Shown: positions 1 to 10,325 of the stretch, one piece after another
Layout of the letters: each line of letters begins with the position of its first letter
How positions within the stretch are numbered: position 1 is the first letter of the stretch
Source: Bacteroidota bacterium
GTDB taxonomy: Bacteria; Bacteroidota; Bacteroidia; Chitinophagales; Chitinophagaceae
Length of the DNA: 64,000 nt
Direction: 5' to 3'
Assembly: GCA_030706735.1 (NCBI GenBank)
Contig: JAUZNZ010000006.1
Span: forward strand, 62,001-126,000
The notes under the pieces: model-generated
Told to the model about the DNA's origin: nothing
Seen by the model: only the letters and a program-made list of their open reading frames with translations
The model's database searches: none
Program-made: the position numbers and the translations under genes

Positions 1-1
1 C

Positions 2-2071
2 TTTTTGCACGACGTTCTCCAACCTGCGCTGGGCGCCGGCATGGAAAAAAGAGGATGGCCGATGACGCCCTACGTGAATTTCGAGGATGGCAGTCCGGAG
101 AATGGATGGGAGGCTTTCTACGATACACCCCGATACTCCTCGGGTTATGCCACCCTGTCCCATACCATAGCGTTCATGCCGGAAACGCACATGCTGAAGC
201 CGTTCCATGACCGCGTGCTGGCGACCTATGCGTTGTTGGAGACCATGATCGCGCAGGCCTCGATCCATGCGCAGGAGATCATCGAAAAAAGAAAGAAGGA
301 TGCAGCGGCGGATATCCGCGCGGCCGAATTGCCGCTGGCCTGGAAGCCCGACAGCACGCGGTTCGATCTTATCCCATTCAAAGGGTATGAGGCGGAGCAC
401 AAGACCAGCGAGGTAACCGGTCTCCCGCGCCTGTTTTACGACCACGCCAGGCCATCCGAAAAGCAAGTGAAATTCTACGACTATTTCAGGCCCACGCAAT
501 TCGTTTCCGTTCCAAGGGCCTATATCCTTCCACAAGGCTGGCACGAGGTCGCCGACCTGCTCGAACTGAATGGCGTCCGGATGCGGCATTTGCCGACGGA
601 TACCATGATCGATGCCGAGGCGTATCATATAGAGGACTACAACAGTTCCCCAAGAGCCTATGAGAAACATCATCGCAATACCAGCACGAAGGTGACCGCC
701 ATCCGTCAGCAGATCCGCTGTCTCAAGGGTGATTATTACATCCCTACCGATCAGACCGCGCGAAGATTTCTTACAGAGATGTTGGAACCGACCGGCGATG
801 ATTCTTATTTTTCATGGAATTTCTTCGACGCGGTATTGCAGGAGAAGGAGGGGTATAGTGACTACCGCTGGGAAGACATTGCCGCCGCATGGCTGAAGGA
901 ACATCCCGGATTGCGTGAACAGCTGGAAGAGAAAAAAAGATCGGAGGCCTCATTTGCAAAGGACCCGGAGGCGCAATTGTATTTTATTTATCGACATTCT
1001 CCCTATTATGAACCGGCGCATTTACGCTATCCTGTTTACCGCATTCCCATCGAGGAGGGCCTGTCTGCCGGCCCGGGCGATCCGCATATCCACTATGAAG
1101 GCCGGATTGGGCGGAGGAATGGAGCCGCCTTGTTCTATTGGGCCGGAACGTCGGCTACCGTCAACTTTTCGGGAACAGGGCTTTCGGCCGAAATGGAAGA
1201 CGCCGACACCTCCAACTATTACAATGTCATTGTCGACGGGTCGTTCTTCGCCAGGATCCATACGGACAGGATCAGGCAAAATTATGTCCTGGTATCCGGA
1301 TTGCCTGATGGAAGGCATACATTGAGCTTGTTCAAGCGCACGGAATTATATGGCGGCCCCACCAGTTTCTATGGATTCCTGCTGGATAAAGGCGGCAAAT
1401 GGCTCGATCCGCCTTCCCGTCATAAGAAGATCGAGTTTTACGGCAATTCCATTACCTGCGGCTATGCCGACGAAGACTCCAGCGGGAGGGACAGGGGCGT
1501 CGGTCGTTTCGAAAACAATTATGTCAGTTATGCGGCCCTTACCGCACGACATTTCGACGCCGATTATACCTGCATCGCTAAAAGCGGCATCGGGATCACG
1601 GTCAGCTGGTTCCCATTGATCATGCCCGAAATGTATGACCGTCTCGATCCATCGGATCCGACCAGCAAGTGGGACTTTTCCTCTTATCGCCCCGACCTGG
1701 TCGTCATCAATTTATTCCAGAACGATTCGTGGCTGGTGGAAAAGCCCGACCATGATCAGTTCAGAGCCAGGTTCGGCACGGTAAAACCCGATTCAGGCAA
1801 TATGATCCATGCTTATTCGTCCTTTTTGAAAAGTTTGCGCGCCAAGTACCCCGGTATTCCGATCATCTGTTCATTGGGCAGTATGGATGCCACGCGGGAG
1901 GGCTCCCCCTGGCCGGGCTATATCAGGTCGGCAGTGAATGCATCGGGGGACAAAAAGATATTCACACATTTTTTCCCATATAAAGGCACTCCCGGCCATC
2001 CCAGTACGGCAGAACAAAAGATGATGGCGGAGAGTCTGATCCATTTTATCGAACAAACATTCAAATGGTGA
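2..2071 (+). CDS. C-terminal part of M14-family zinc carboxypeptidase-like protein fused in frame to a CE2-type SGNH/GDSL esterase (5' end truncated by window edge)
   Basis: Frame open to the window edge (listed start is a TTG at nt 5). N-part resembles the end of a Bacteroidetes M14 protein (FMPETHMLKPFHDRVLATY ... RHSPYYEPAHLRYPVYRI); C-part has CE2 jelly-roll-like sequence and GDSL-like block KKIEFYGNSITCGYADED. Confidence 0.75.
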   Translation, partial: FLHDVLQPALGAGMEKRGWPMTPYVNFEDGSPENGWEAFYDTPRYSSGYATLSHTIAFMPETHMLKPFHDRVLATYALLETMIAQASIHAQEIIEKRKKDAAADIRAAELPLAWKPDSTRFDLIPFKGYEAEHKTSEVTGLPRLFYDHARPSEKQVKFYDYFRPTQFVSVPRAYILPQGWHEVADLLELNGVRMRHLPTDTMIDAEAYHIEDYNSSPRAYEKHHRNTSTKVTAIRQQIRCLKGDYYIPTDQTARRFLTEMLEPTGDDSYFSWNFFDAVLQEKEGYSDYRWEDIAAAWLKEHPGLREQLEEKKRSEASFAKDPEAQLYFIYRHSPYYEPAHLRYPVYRIPIEEGLSAGPGDPHIHYEGRIGRRNGAALFYWAGTSATVNFSGTGLSAEMEDADTSNYYNVIVDGSFFARIHTDRIRQNYVLVSGLPDGRHTLSLFKRTELYGGPTSFYGFLLDKGGKWLDPPSRHKKIEFYGNSITCGYADEDSSGRDRGVGRFENNYVSYAALTARHFDADYTCIAKSGIGITVSWFPLIMPEMYDRLDPSDPTSKWDFSSYRPDLVVINLFQNDSWLVEKPDHDQFRARFGTVKPDSGNMIHAYSSFLKSLRAKYPGIPIICSLGSMDATREGSPWPGYIRSAVNASGDKKIFTHFFPYKGTPGHPSTAEQKMMAESLIHFIEQTFKW

Positions 2072-2074
2072 TCT

Positions 2075-3196
2075 ATGAAAAGGTACTATTTTTCCATCGC
2101 CGCGTTCCTTCTCTTTCATGCCGTCCTGGTTGCTCAGGATCGCGCCGATAGCGTGATGCCTGTACGGGGACTTTGCATTGATATTCCGCGTCCCGCGGGA
2201 GTAGACTCGTTTGTGCGGTTTATCGACCGGGAATTGCCCTCGCGTAAGGTGAACACCTTAATCCTGCTCGTGGATTATCGTTATCAGTTCAAGAGCCACC
2301 CGGAGCTGACCGACAGTTTTGCCATCTCCGGGCAGGACGCGAAGAAAATTGTCCGCGCGTGTGCGAATCATCATATCCGCATCGTTCCGCAGATCAATAT
2401 GCTGGGGCATCAGGGCTGGGAAGAGCGGCCTGGAAAATTATTGCAGGTTTATCCGCAGTTCGATGAGACCCCCTGGGTGAAGAATCCGGTCAAATATGTC
2501 TGGCCCAATGACGACAACCTGTATTGCCGTAGTTACTGCCCACTCGCGCCCGGGCTGCACGAGATCCTGTTCGCCGTGATCGATGAGCTCTGCGATGCCT
2601 TCGAAACGAATGCCTTTCATGCCGGCATGGACGAGGTATTTTACCTGGGCGAGGACAAGTGCCCGCGATGCGCCGGAATGGACAAGGCTGTGCTGTTTGC
2701 GAATGAAGTGAGAATGTTTCACGATCATCTGGCTGGCAAAGGCCGTGAATTGTGGATCTGGGGCGACAGGTTGCTGGACGGCAAAACAACGGGACTGGGA
2801 CTCTGGGAAGCCAGCTATAATAACACCTATCGGGCGGTCGATCTGATCCCCCGCGACGTAGTGATCTGCGACTGGCATTACAATCGCGCCGACAAGACGG
2901 CCGTCTTTTTTGCCATGAAAGGCTTACGGGTCGTCTCCTGTCCCTGGAGACAACCAGGTATCGGCGTAGCACAGGTCAACGATATGCTTGCATTCCGGCA
3001 GGAATCTACCCCGGAAATGAAGGACCGGTTCCTGGGTATTGTCGAAACGACCTGGTCGCGAACGGATCTTTTCCTCAAGGGGTTTTATGGAACCTTGCCG
3101 CCCGCAGAGGGCAGGCCGGGAAAAGACAATGGGGAGAATACTCCCTGGAGTTGCTTTAAGGCCGTGTTTTCCAGGATCAACGAGTTGACAAAATGA
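2075..3196 (+). CDS. Secreted GH20-like (beta-N-acetylhexosaminidase-like) TIM-barrel glycoside hydrolase
   Basis: Signal peptide MKRYYFSIAAFLLFHAVLVAQ; D-E pair in NAFHAGMDEVFYLGEDKCPRC resembling the GH20 catalytic motif; starts 3 nt after the upstream stop. Confidence 0.65.
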   Translation: MKRYYFSIAAFLLFHAVLVAQDRADSVMPVRGLCIDIPRPAGVDSFVRFIDRELPSRKVNTLILLVDYRYQFKSHPELTDSFAISGQDAKKIVRACANHHIRIVPQINMLGHQGWEERPGKLLQVYPQFDETPWVKNPVKYVWPNDDNLYCRSYCPLAPGLHEILFAVIDELCDAFETNAFHAGMDEVFYLGEDKCPRCAGMDKAVLFANEVRMFHDHLAGKGRELWIWGDRLLDGKTTGLGLWEASYNNTYRAVDLIPRDVVICDWHYNRADKTAVFFAMKGLRVVSCPWRQPGIGVAQVNDMLAFRQESTPEMKDRFLGIVETTWSRTDLFLKGFYGTLPPAEGRPGKDNGENTPWSCFKAVFSRINELTK

Positions 3197-3257
3197 TGGG
3201 TGGGGACGTGCCTTTCCTGAGGGGTCGCGTGGTATAGCCTTTGCATAGATTTATGGT

Positions 3258-4220
3258 ATGAAAGCAGTACAAATCCATCATTACGGCGGCCCCGAAGAAT
3301 TAAAGTATGAGGACGCCGACGATCCCGTCATCAATCCGGACGATGTGCTGATCCGGGTGCATGCCACCAGTGTCAATCCCGTGGATTGGAAGATCCGAAA
3401 CGGCGCGCGGAAAGAGCAGGGCTCCGCCCATTTTCCCCTGATCCTGGGATGGGACGTCTCCGGCGTCATTGAACGGGCCGGCGCCCGGGTGAAAGGATTC
3501 AACGAAGGAGATGAGGTATATGGGCGACCTGATCCGGGCCGAAACGGCGCCTATGCGGAATACATCGCGGTCCGCGCCAGCGAGATCGCCCTAAAGCCCA
3601 AGACGCTTGACCATTCGGTGGCTGCCGCAGTCCCCCTGGCCGGCCTGACTGCCTGGCAAGGATTATTCGATCATGGAAAGTTGAAAGCCGGACAAAAGGT
3701 CCTTATCCATGGCGCCGCAGGAGGCGTAGGCACCATGGCGGTGCAGCTCGCGAAATGGAAGGGGGCCTATGTGATCGGGACGGCGGCGAAGGACAATATC
3801 GATTTTCTGAAAGAGTTGGGTGCGGACGAGGTGATCGATTATCAGGCAGAACGTTTTGAAGAAAAATTAACAGATCTCGACCTGGTATTCGATACGATCG
3901 GCGGCGAAGTACAAGCCAGATCACTGAACGTATTAAAGCCTGGCGGCACCATTGTCAGCACGGTAGGAATCCGGGACAAGGAAATGGTGAAATCCAAAGG
4001 ACTGCATGGCGAACAGTATATGGCGCAGTCCGACCCCGAACAACTCAGGCAGTTGGCTCACCTGATCGATCAGGGCAAGCTCATACCGGTCATCGCAAGA
4101 ACGATGCCCCTGAAAGAGGCTGCTCAGGCGCAACAGATCAGCGAAGAGGGGCATACCCGGGGGAAGATCGTTCTCAAGGTCAGCGATGGCCCGAGGGGCG
4201 ACCGGCTGGATACCCGATGA
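3258..4220 (+). CDS. NADP-dependent oxidoreductase, zinc-less MDR/quinone oxidoreductase family
   Basis: MKAVQIHHYGGPEELKYED start; HGAAGGVGTMAVQLAKWKGAYVIGTA nucleotide-binding motif. Confidence 0.9.
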   Translation: MKAVQIHHYGGPEELKYEDADDPVINPDDVLIRVHATSVNPVDWKIRNGARKEQGSAHFPLILGWDVSGVIERAGARVKGFNEGDEVYGRPDPGRNGAYAEYIAVRASEIALKPKTLDHSVAAAVPLAGLTAWQGLFDHGKLKAGQKVLIHGAAGGVGTMAVQLAKWKGAYVIGTAAKDNIDFLKELGADEVIDYQAERFEEKLTDLDLVFDTIGGEVQARSLNVLKPGGTIVSTVGIRDKEMVKSKGLHGEQYMAQSDPEQLRQLAHLIDQGKLIPVIARTMPLKEAAQAQQISEEGHTRGKIVLKVSDGPRGDRLDTR

Positions 4221-4257
4221 TCGCCGGAAAAAAGAATAGCCAGGACAATCAAACCTA

Positions 4258-4515
4258 ATGCCCTCCGATATGGCGACAGAACTAAAAAGATTCCCCGTAG
4301 ACAATCAGGAACAGGCTTTCGAGCTCATCACCAAATTGAGCCAGCAATATCATTTGCAGCAAGATGCAAACCGACATCAATTCCATGTCTCCAATGACCG
4401 GTATTCCGCATACTATGATGCGGAGGAGCGCGTCGTGAAGATCGAGGCCATTCATCCCCATGTGACGCAAGAGCAAATCAGGGAATTCCTGATGGAATTC
4501 CCGCCGTTCCTTTAA
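4258..4515 (+). CDS. Small hypothetical protein (85 aa)
   Basis: ORF between two confident genes on the expected strand; no recognised family. Confidence 0.5.
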   Translation: MPSDMATELKRFPVDNQEQAFELITKLSQQYHLQQDANRHQFHVSNDRYSAYYDAEERVVKIEAIHPHVTQEQIREFLMEFPPFL

Positions 4516-4531
4516 TTAATGGCCGAATAAA

Positions 4532-7500
4532 CTATTGCAGCACTTTTATCGTTCCTGCTCCATTGTAGGAATGATATTCACCATTGTACATCGCGTCCGC
4601 GCTGACGGGCCCCATTCGATAGATTCCCGGCGATACGGCACGGACGGCATAGTAGTAAACCTGCTTGTTATCATTCAGGTCAAGGAACAGGTTGATGCGG
4701 TCATCACGTACGTCGAGGGCCGTGGGTGAATCTCCATCCTTGATCCAATCCATTCCCGGTATATCCTTCGTGCGGGGATTTTCGATCTCGAAGCCGGCCG
4801 GGAGAAGGTCTGTGATCACTACGTTGCTGATATCCGTGCTGTATGTCTTCTCCAGCGTGAGTTGGACGATCACCAGGTCATTTTGTTTGAACGTGTTGCC
4901 GTAAATGGGTTTGCCAAAGCGGTCAAAGAAACGTTTGCGGACTTTCAGATAATTGTCTTCTTCCTTATATGCGCCGCTTGCGGAGATCCCTTCGACCTCC
5001 CAGAAGTAGTACAAGCTGCCGCTACCCCTGGTTACGATCTCCCGGTTACTCCCGTTCAACTCCTGCGTTCCCAGCTTTAGCGGATTGCCGTTCATCGTTC
5101 CGACCGTGCGGCCATCGACACGGATGTCTGCGGTCGCGGTCGACTGGCCCGCCTTTCTGGCGATCTTGCCCAGGGCGAGGAAGCTGAATGCCAGTTCCTG
5201 CGTGCTAAACCAGTATCGTTGAGCCAGCTTGTCGGAGACATGTCTGGCCATGACGCCGATCTGCGGGTTATCCGGATCCACGTCCAGCAGCACGTTCAAC
5301 GCCAGGGATTCGTCCCGGATATCCGAGTAAAAGCTGCCTCCTGTCTGGGCCACTGATTCCTCGCCGGCAAATTGTGCGGGAAGGAACTCGCGGAAGCTTT
5401 TTTTATCGCCCGCCAGGGCATATGCGGCAGAGAGCAGGTATTTGCAATCCAGGCTGAGTAAGGCGGGATTGGACTTATAATAATTCATCACACTGACATT
5501 CGGTCTACCCGCCAGTGCGAGTACGTAGAGACCATAGGATACCTCTTTCGGCGCGATCTTCCTGTTCTGGTCGCGGTTATAATAATAGGTGATCGTTTCC
5601 CGGTTCTTCAGCCGGTTATTGATATAGCCGAGCATGGTCTCGAGCAGTCCCTTATCTACGTCGAATCCTGCCCTTTGGGCCTCCAGAAGGAAGTGCGCAG
5701 AATAGATCGTCGCCCACCAATTCTCGGTTCCTTCATTGTCCCAGAGTGTGACTGCGCCACTGTACAATTGCCGCATTTTGATCTTCCGGATCGCTTCGAG
5801 GATATTTCCGTTAGCGGATGCCCGTTGGCCGGGGCTATTTTCCCTTCGGACCAGATCGGCCAGATCGCCATAGTACAATTGCGGAAAGGCGATTGACACC
5901 GTCTGTTCCGTGCAGCCATATGGATACTCGACCAGCCAGCCCAGGTATTTCGATAATTTGATCGCGGGAGAGCGACTAACCACCAGCTTATAGCCGATGC
6001 TGGAAGGGATAAAGTCGCCGGGACCCATCGTCAACGGCTGACTGGCGCCACCATTTACCGTACCACTGCCGGTTATCTTCTGCAGGCCCGCTGCCGGCCT
6101 TACTCCTATCTCGGTCTCATCGGTAAAGGTCTCGCCCATGCTCTTCACTTCCACGTTCACCTTACCTGTTCCGATCGAAGGAGGAGCCACCAGGTGGAAA
6201 CTGGCGCGGCCCTCGCTGTTGGCGGACAGATTCAGCGACTGCTCACTTTCCCCAGTCAGGCGCAGGGTCCCGCTGACTTTCAGGCGCGCCATCGCAGAAG
6301 CCGCACCCGAAGTGGTATTGGTGATCGTTACGGGAACAATAACCGTATCCCCCGGGCTAAGGAACCTGGGCAGCGCGGTACTCAATACGATCGGATCTGC
6401 TACCGTCATGTTGGACTCTTTTGAACCAAAGCGTTCATTGCGGTAGGCCACCGCCATTAGCCTGACCTGGCCGGAAAATTGAGGGATGTCGAATTCAAAA
6501 TCCGCTTCTCCGCTGCCGTCCGCCTGTCTGATGCCGCTCCAATACGAAACGATCTTTATACGCTTGGCCGGCATGGGATTAACTCTCTTTTTCATATCGC
6601 TCTCCGCATCACCGCCGGTGCTGCTGAGGCTTGGCCGGACCTCAGGGAAGAGCAGGGGATACAGATCATAGCCGGATACTTCCAGGGCCCGTTTGGCGTA
6701 GAACCAGGCGTAGGGGTCAGGGGAGGCAAAATCGGAGATCTGCAGGACCCCGTTGTCCACAGCGGCCAGCGTAACCATGCTCCCCGGAGCCGCCCTTACC
6801 TTGATCTTCTGATGCGTGTGCGACCGGACCTTCTCCTGCGCCAGTATCTCTACGGGGATCCGGCGATCTTTCTCTTCCACCTTCACGGACTGGAAGCCGT
6901 GAGCCACGGTCAGCGGGATGTCAGACATTTCATGCGGCTTGATGAGGGTGGCCGTAATGTACACATTGGGGATCATTTCCGCGTTGAGCGGCAGGGTAAG
7001 CGAGACCGAGCGACTGGCCACGTCGACGTATTGATAAGATACCACTTTATCCGTCTCGAGGGAGACCAGCATCCTGCCGCTGAATGGCGTTTTGAATAAG
7101 GCCACCACGCTCTCGCCGGCATAATAGGAGGATTTATCGAGGCTGATATCGACATGACCTTCATTGTTCACTCCGAACGAGGAATTATCCCCGCCCCATG
7201 AACCATAGCTGTAGAATCCTTTGCTGACGTAACTCGTTGCACCGGGGACGGAGATCCGCAGTTCATAGTCTCCCGGCGAACGGGGAACAAATGAATACGT
7301 CGTTTTGTCTCCTCCGACGGTAATGATGCCGGAGCTAATCAATTTGTCCTCCTTCTGGGACTCATACCGAAAATAGCTTCCACTCTTTGTCAGCACAGTG
7401 CGGTATTCGTGCTTGACCACCTGTACCCTGGCGGCGACGCCATTCAACAGCTTCCCGCTTCTGTCGAGAGCAATCACCGGGAACCGGACGGTTTGATTCA

Positions 7501-9970
7501 GGGGGTAGTAGTAATATCCATCATCGGCTACGCCGAAGAAGACCGGCTGGGTAAAGATATCGACGGAGGTGCTTCGACTGACGGGCCGGCCCGTCTCATC
7601 GAAAACGGTTGCAAAGAAGGTAGCCTGTAACAAACCCAGGTTCTTATAGAGATCGGGCACCTCGTATTTTTCAATCGCGTCTCCGTGATCGTCGGTTTTG
7701 CCTTCCCTGACCACCTTGTCGAATGATGCGCCGTCGGTGGACAAGCCAAAATCATAGTTGGTGAAATTTTTTGGATTGAAGGACCGCTGTTTGACCTGGA
7801 TCTCGCATTCGTAGTTGCGGTTGGAGGCCGGGGGGCCGAAGAAATTCACCGCATGAATGTGCAGCCTTGAGACATCACCCCCTTCAAGGAATGACTTATC
7901 GAGGCTGGCGGTCACTTTGATCCGGTCCGGCACGAACTCTTCTATCCTGAAGGGTTGGGTGGCAAGCAGTACGTCGTTGGACGTATAGACTTCGAGCGAA
8001 TAGCTCCCTGTAATGGCGGCCTCCGCAATATCCACGCTGCCTTCCAGCGAGCCCTGGTCGTTCAGGTTCTTTCGGAAGGTCTTTAGTTCCTTGCCGTTCG
8101 GCAACAGGAACTTCAACTTCACGGGCAGGTCTCCCGGGGATCGCCACCGGCGGTCACGCACAATGACTGAAAAATTGACACGTTCGCCGGGTCGATAGAT
8201 ATCCCTTTCCGGATATATGAAGGCATCGAGCCCGGTGCTATTGCTGCGCTTGCCTCCCACTTCAAAGCGGGACATATTGACCTTCGTCGTGCCGAATGGC
8301 AGGTAATTAAAGTCTTCCGCCGTCTTGGCGATGATCATGGCGGGGCGGAACCCAACCATATCTTTGCGGGTGTAGCTGATCTCGGCAACGCCGTCGGCGC
8401 CGGTAGCCGCCGTTCCCAATAGTTGGTTGTTGGCCCCGTAGGCGATGATATTGACTCCCGGCAAAGCCGCTGCATTCTTGATCGAATTGGCAAATACGAA
8501 GATCCTGTCACTGCCTTGTTTGGCGATGAGCCCGATGTCGGACAAAGACACGAACCGGCTGTCTTTCACCCAATAATTTTTCGTGGACCGGATCATGACG
8601 TGATAGATGCCTTTGAAGTCCGGTAATTTGTCGGAAATTTTGAAATTGAAGAGGCGGTTACTTCCGTTGCGCTGCAAGGACCGGGTATCCACCTCCTGCT
8701 CGTAGATCACGTCCCCGAGCGTGGCATCGCCATTGTCGCCTTCATAATAGTCGCCGCGATACCCCTCCTCGTCACCCTCCGATCCCTCGTCAGCCGCGGG
8801 ACGTTTGCTGGTCTCCGCGGGTGTATAACCGTAACGGGTCGCCGCCAGGAGGTTGTTCTCATAGATCTTGGATATCACCACCTTGACCTTCGGGACGTTG
8901 ACGATCTTCACTTCAATGTTCTGCGCCCCCTTGCCGGACAGGTAGATGCCCTTGTCGTTTGCAAAACTGACGGAAGGCGCCAGCTGGCCGAATGTGATAT
9001 TCTTATTATATTCTTCGTGCAATATGCCTCCGATCCGGCCACGCAAGCCCCGGGAAAGGGTAAGGTCATAGCTTTTTTCCTGGTCAAAATTATCGCTTCG
9101 GATCAGGAAACCATCATCGGTCGGTTCAACGGTGAATTTCACCGCAGGGTCCAATTTAATGAAGGCCGCCAGCCCGGTCGCGACCACCTGCTGACTGGTA
9201 GAGACTTTCAATACGCCGCTCTCTCCGTCATGTTCCGTAGTCACGTCGTTGATCTGCAATACGAAGGGAGAGGGGATATTGGTCTGCGTCTCCGTCTTGA
9301 CCTGGCTTCCGTTGGAGCCTCCTTCAGGGACTAGTCCCTTATCGATGGATATTTTCGCATCGTAGGTTTTGTCCTCCATCTTCAGATTGAGCAACTGAAG
9401 AGTTATCTTATCGTCTGCGGATAATGTCTGAAGCGCGTAAGCAACGGGTTGGCCGCCCACCTGGATCTGCAATTTCTCCTTCAGACTGGCGGGGTTGACC
9501 CGGTAATTGAAATACAGGTCGACCTGCGGGATCGCCGTGGCATTGCTTTGATCCTGTTGCACCCAGGTGACGTTCGTGCTGGCGAGTTTCAGGTCAGGCG
9601 TATGGAAGGTAAGGTCATCCGCCTTTTTGATCCGTCCGTAGGAACTATGCTGAAGGACATCATTTCTCACGGTCGCGTGAAAGGTAGTTGCAGGGGATAG
9701 AGGCGTAGCCGGCGAGAAGACGAGTTCGTCCGTTTGCTCCCAGCGGAAGCGACCCGGTAGCTTCGGTTCGAACGTGATATACTCGGTAGAATCCCAGCGG
9801 TCAAGGAGTGAATCGGTCACCAGGGACTTGTCGAAACGAAAGACGAGATTGCCCAGCGGGGGAACTTCATCCCGGGCATTTGTAAATTCGAGGTTAACGA
9901 TGCTCCGGTTACAGCCGGACAAAAAAATAACAACCGAAACGGTTGCCAGCAAACGGGCATGCATATGCAT
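4532..9970 (-). CDS. Bacterial alpha-2-macroglobulin family lipoprotein (YfhM-like, thioester-containing)
   Basis: ~1.8 kaa protein with MG-type domains; lipobox-like MHMHARLLATVSVVIFLSGCN; thioester motif YPYGCTEQTV (codons at 5903-5914); divergent from pbpC. Start moved from 10123 to the Met preceding the lipoprotein signal. Confidence 0.9.
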   Translation of the reverse strand: MHMHARLLATVSVVIFLSGCNRSIVNLEFTNARDEVPPLGNLVFRFDKSLVTDSLLDRWDSTEYITFEPKLPGRFRWEQTDELVFSPATPLSPATTFHATVRNDVLQHSSYGRIKKADDLTFHTPDLKLASTNVTWVQQDQSNATAIPQVDLYFNYRVNPASLKEKLQIQVGGQPVAYALQTLSADDKITLQLLNLKMEDKTYDAKISIDKGLVPEGGSNGSQVKTETQTNIPSPFVLQINDVTTEHDGESGVLKVSTSQQVVATGLAAFIKLDPAVKFTVEPTDDGFLIRSDNFDQEKSYDLTLSRGLRGRIGGILHEEYNKNITFGQLAPSVSFANDKGIYLSGKGAQNIEVKIVNVPKVKVVISKIYENNLLAATRYGYTPAETSKRPAADEGSEGDEEGYRGDYYEGDNGDATLGDVIYEQEVDTRSLQRNGSNRLFNFKISDKLPDFKGIYHVMIRSTKNYWVKDSRFVSLSDIGLIAKQGSDRIFVFANSIKNAAALPGVNIIAYGANNQLLGTAATGADGVAEISYTRKDMVGFRPAMIIAKTAEDFNYLPFGTTKVNMSRFEVGGKRSNSTGLDAFIYPERDIYRPGERVNFSVIVRDRRWRSPGDLPVKLKFLLPNGKELKTFRKNLNDQGSLEGSVDIAEAAITGSYSLEVYTSNDVLLATQPFRIEEFVPDRIKVTASLDKSFLEGGDVSRLHIHAVNFFGPPASNRNYECEIQVKQRSFNPKNFTNYDFGLSTDGASFDKVVREGKTDDHGDAIEKYEVPDLYKNLGLLQATFFATVFDETGRPVSRSTSVDIFTQPVFFGVADDGYYYYPLNQTVRFPVIALDRSGKLLNGVAARVQVVKHEYRTVLTKSGSYFRYESQKEDKLISSGIITVGGDKTTYSFVPRSPGDYELRISVPGATSYVSKGFYSYGSWGGDNSSFGVNNEGHVDISLDKSSYYAGESVVALFKTPFSGRMLVSLETDKVVSYQYVDVASRSVSLTLPLNAEMIPNVYITATLIKPHEMSDIPLTVAHGFQSVKVEEKDRRIPVEILAQEKVRSHTHQKIKVRAAPGSMVTLAAVDNGVLQISDFASPDPYAWFYAKRALEVSGYDLYPLLFPEVRPSLSSTGGDAESDMKKRVNPMPAKRIKIVSYWSGIRQADGSGEADFEFDIPQFSGQVRLMAVAYRNERFGSKESNMTVADPIVLSTALPRFLSPGDTVIVPVTITNTTSGAASAMARLKVSGTLRLTGESEQSLNLSANSEGRASFHLVAPPSIGTGKVNVEVKSMGETFTDETEIGVRPAAGLQKITGSGTVNGGASQPLTMGPGDFIPSSIGYKLVVSRSPAIKLSKYLGWLVEYPYGCTEQTVSIAFPQLYYGDLADLVRRENSPGQRASANGNILEAIRKIKMRQLYSGAVTLWDNEGTENWWATIYSAHFLLEAQRAGFDVDKGLLETMLGYINNRLKNRETITYYYNRDQNRKIAPKEVSYGLYVLALAGRPNVSVMNYYKSNPALLSLDCKYLLSAAYALAGDKKSFREFLPAQFAGEESVAQTGGSFYSDIRDESLALNVLLDVDPDNPQIGVMARHVSDKLAQRYWFSTQELAFSFLALGKIARKAGQSTATADIRVDGRTVGTMNGNPLKLGTQELNGSNREIVTRGSGSLYYFWEVEGISASGAYKEEDNYLKVRKRFFDRFGKPIYGNTFKQNDLVIVQLTLEKTYSTDISNVVITDLLPAGFEIENPRTKDIPGMDWIKDGDSPTALDVRDDRINLFLDLNDNKQVYYYAVRAVSPGIYRMGPVSADAMYNGEYHSYNGAGTIKVLQ

Positions 9971-10325
9971 ATAGAGGTCTGGTTTGAAGATGTTTAGGAA
10001 GCTGGTTTGAAAAACCGCTGTTAATATACAAAAAGCAATAAAATACCATTCCGAATTCTTTCGGGAGCCCGAGGCATGGGCACGCGGAGACGCAAAGGAC
10101 CCGGGGCAACTTCTTACAGGCAAGTTGCCGGCCAGTGGAACCTCGCTGGCATTATTTGATGTAAATTAGCTAGGGGGGGTGAATGTCGGAGTTCATATCG
10201 GGGAGAAAAAATTCCCGGATAAATGTACATCAAGCCCAGCCCGGTTTGCAATAGCCGGTACGATAAGAATTTGTTAAACCCCGAAAAAATACTGTACCAC
10301 GGTGTAGGTTGCCATTTGAAAGTTT

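Noticed and set aside
9971-10123. N-terminal 51-aa extension of the A2M ORF
   Set aside because: A lipoprotein signal (MHMHARLLATVSVVIFLSGC) starts at 9970; upstream codons are unlikely to be translated.
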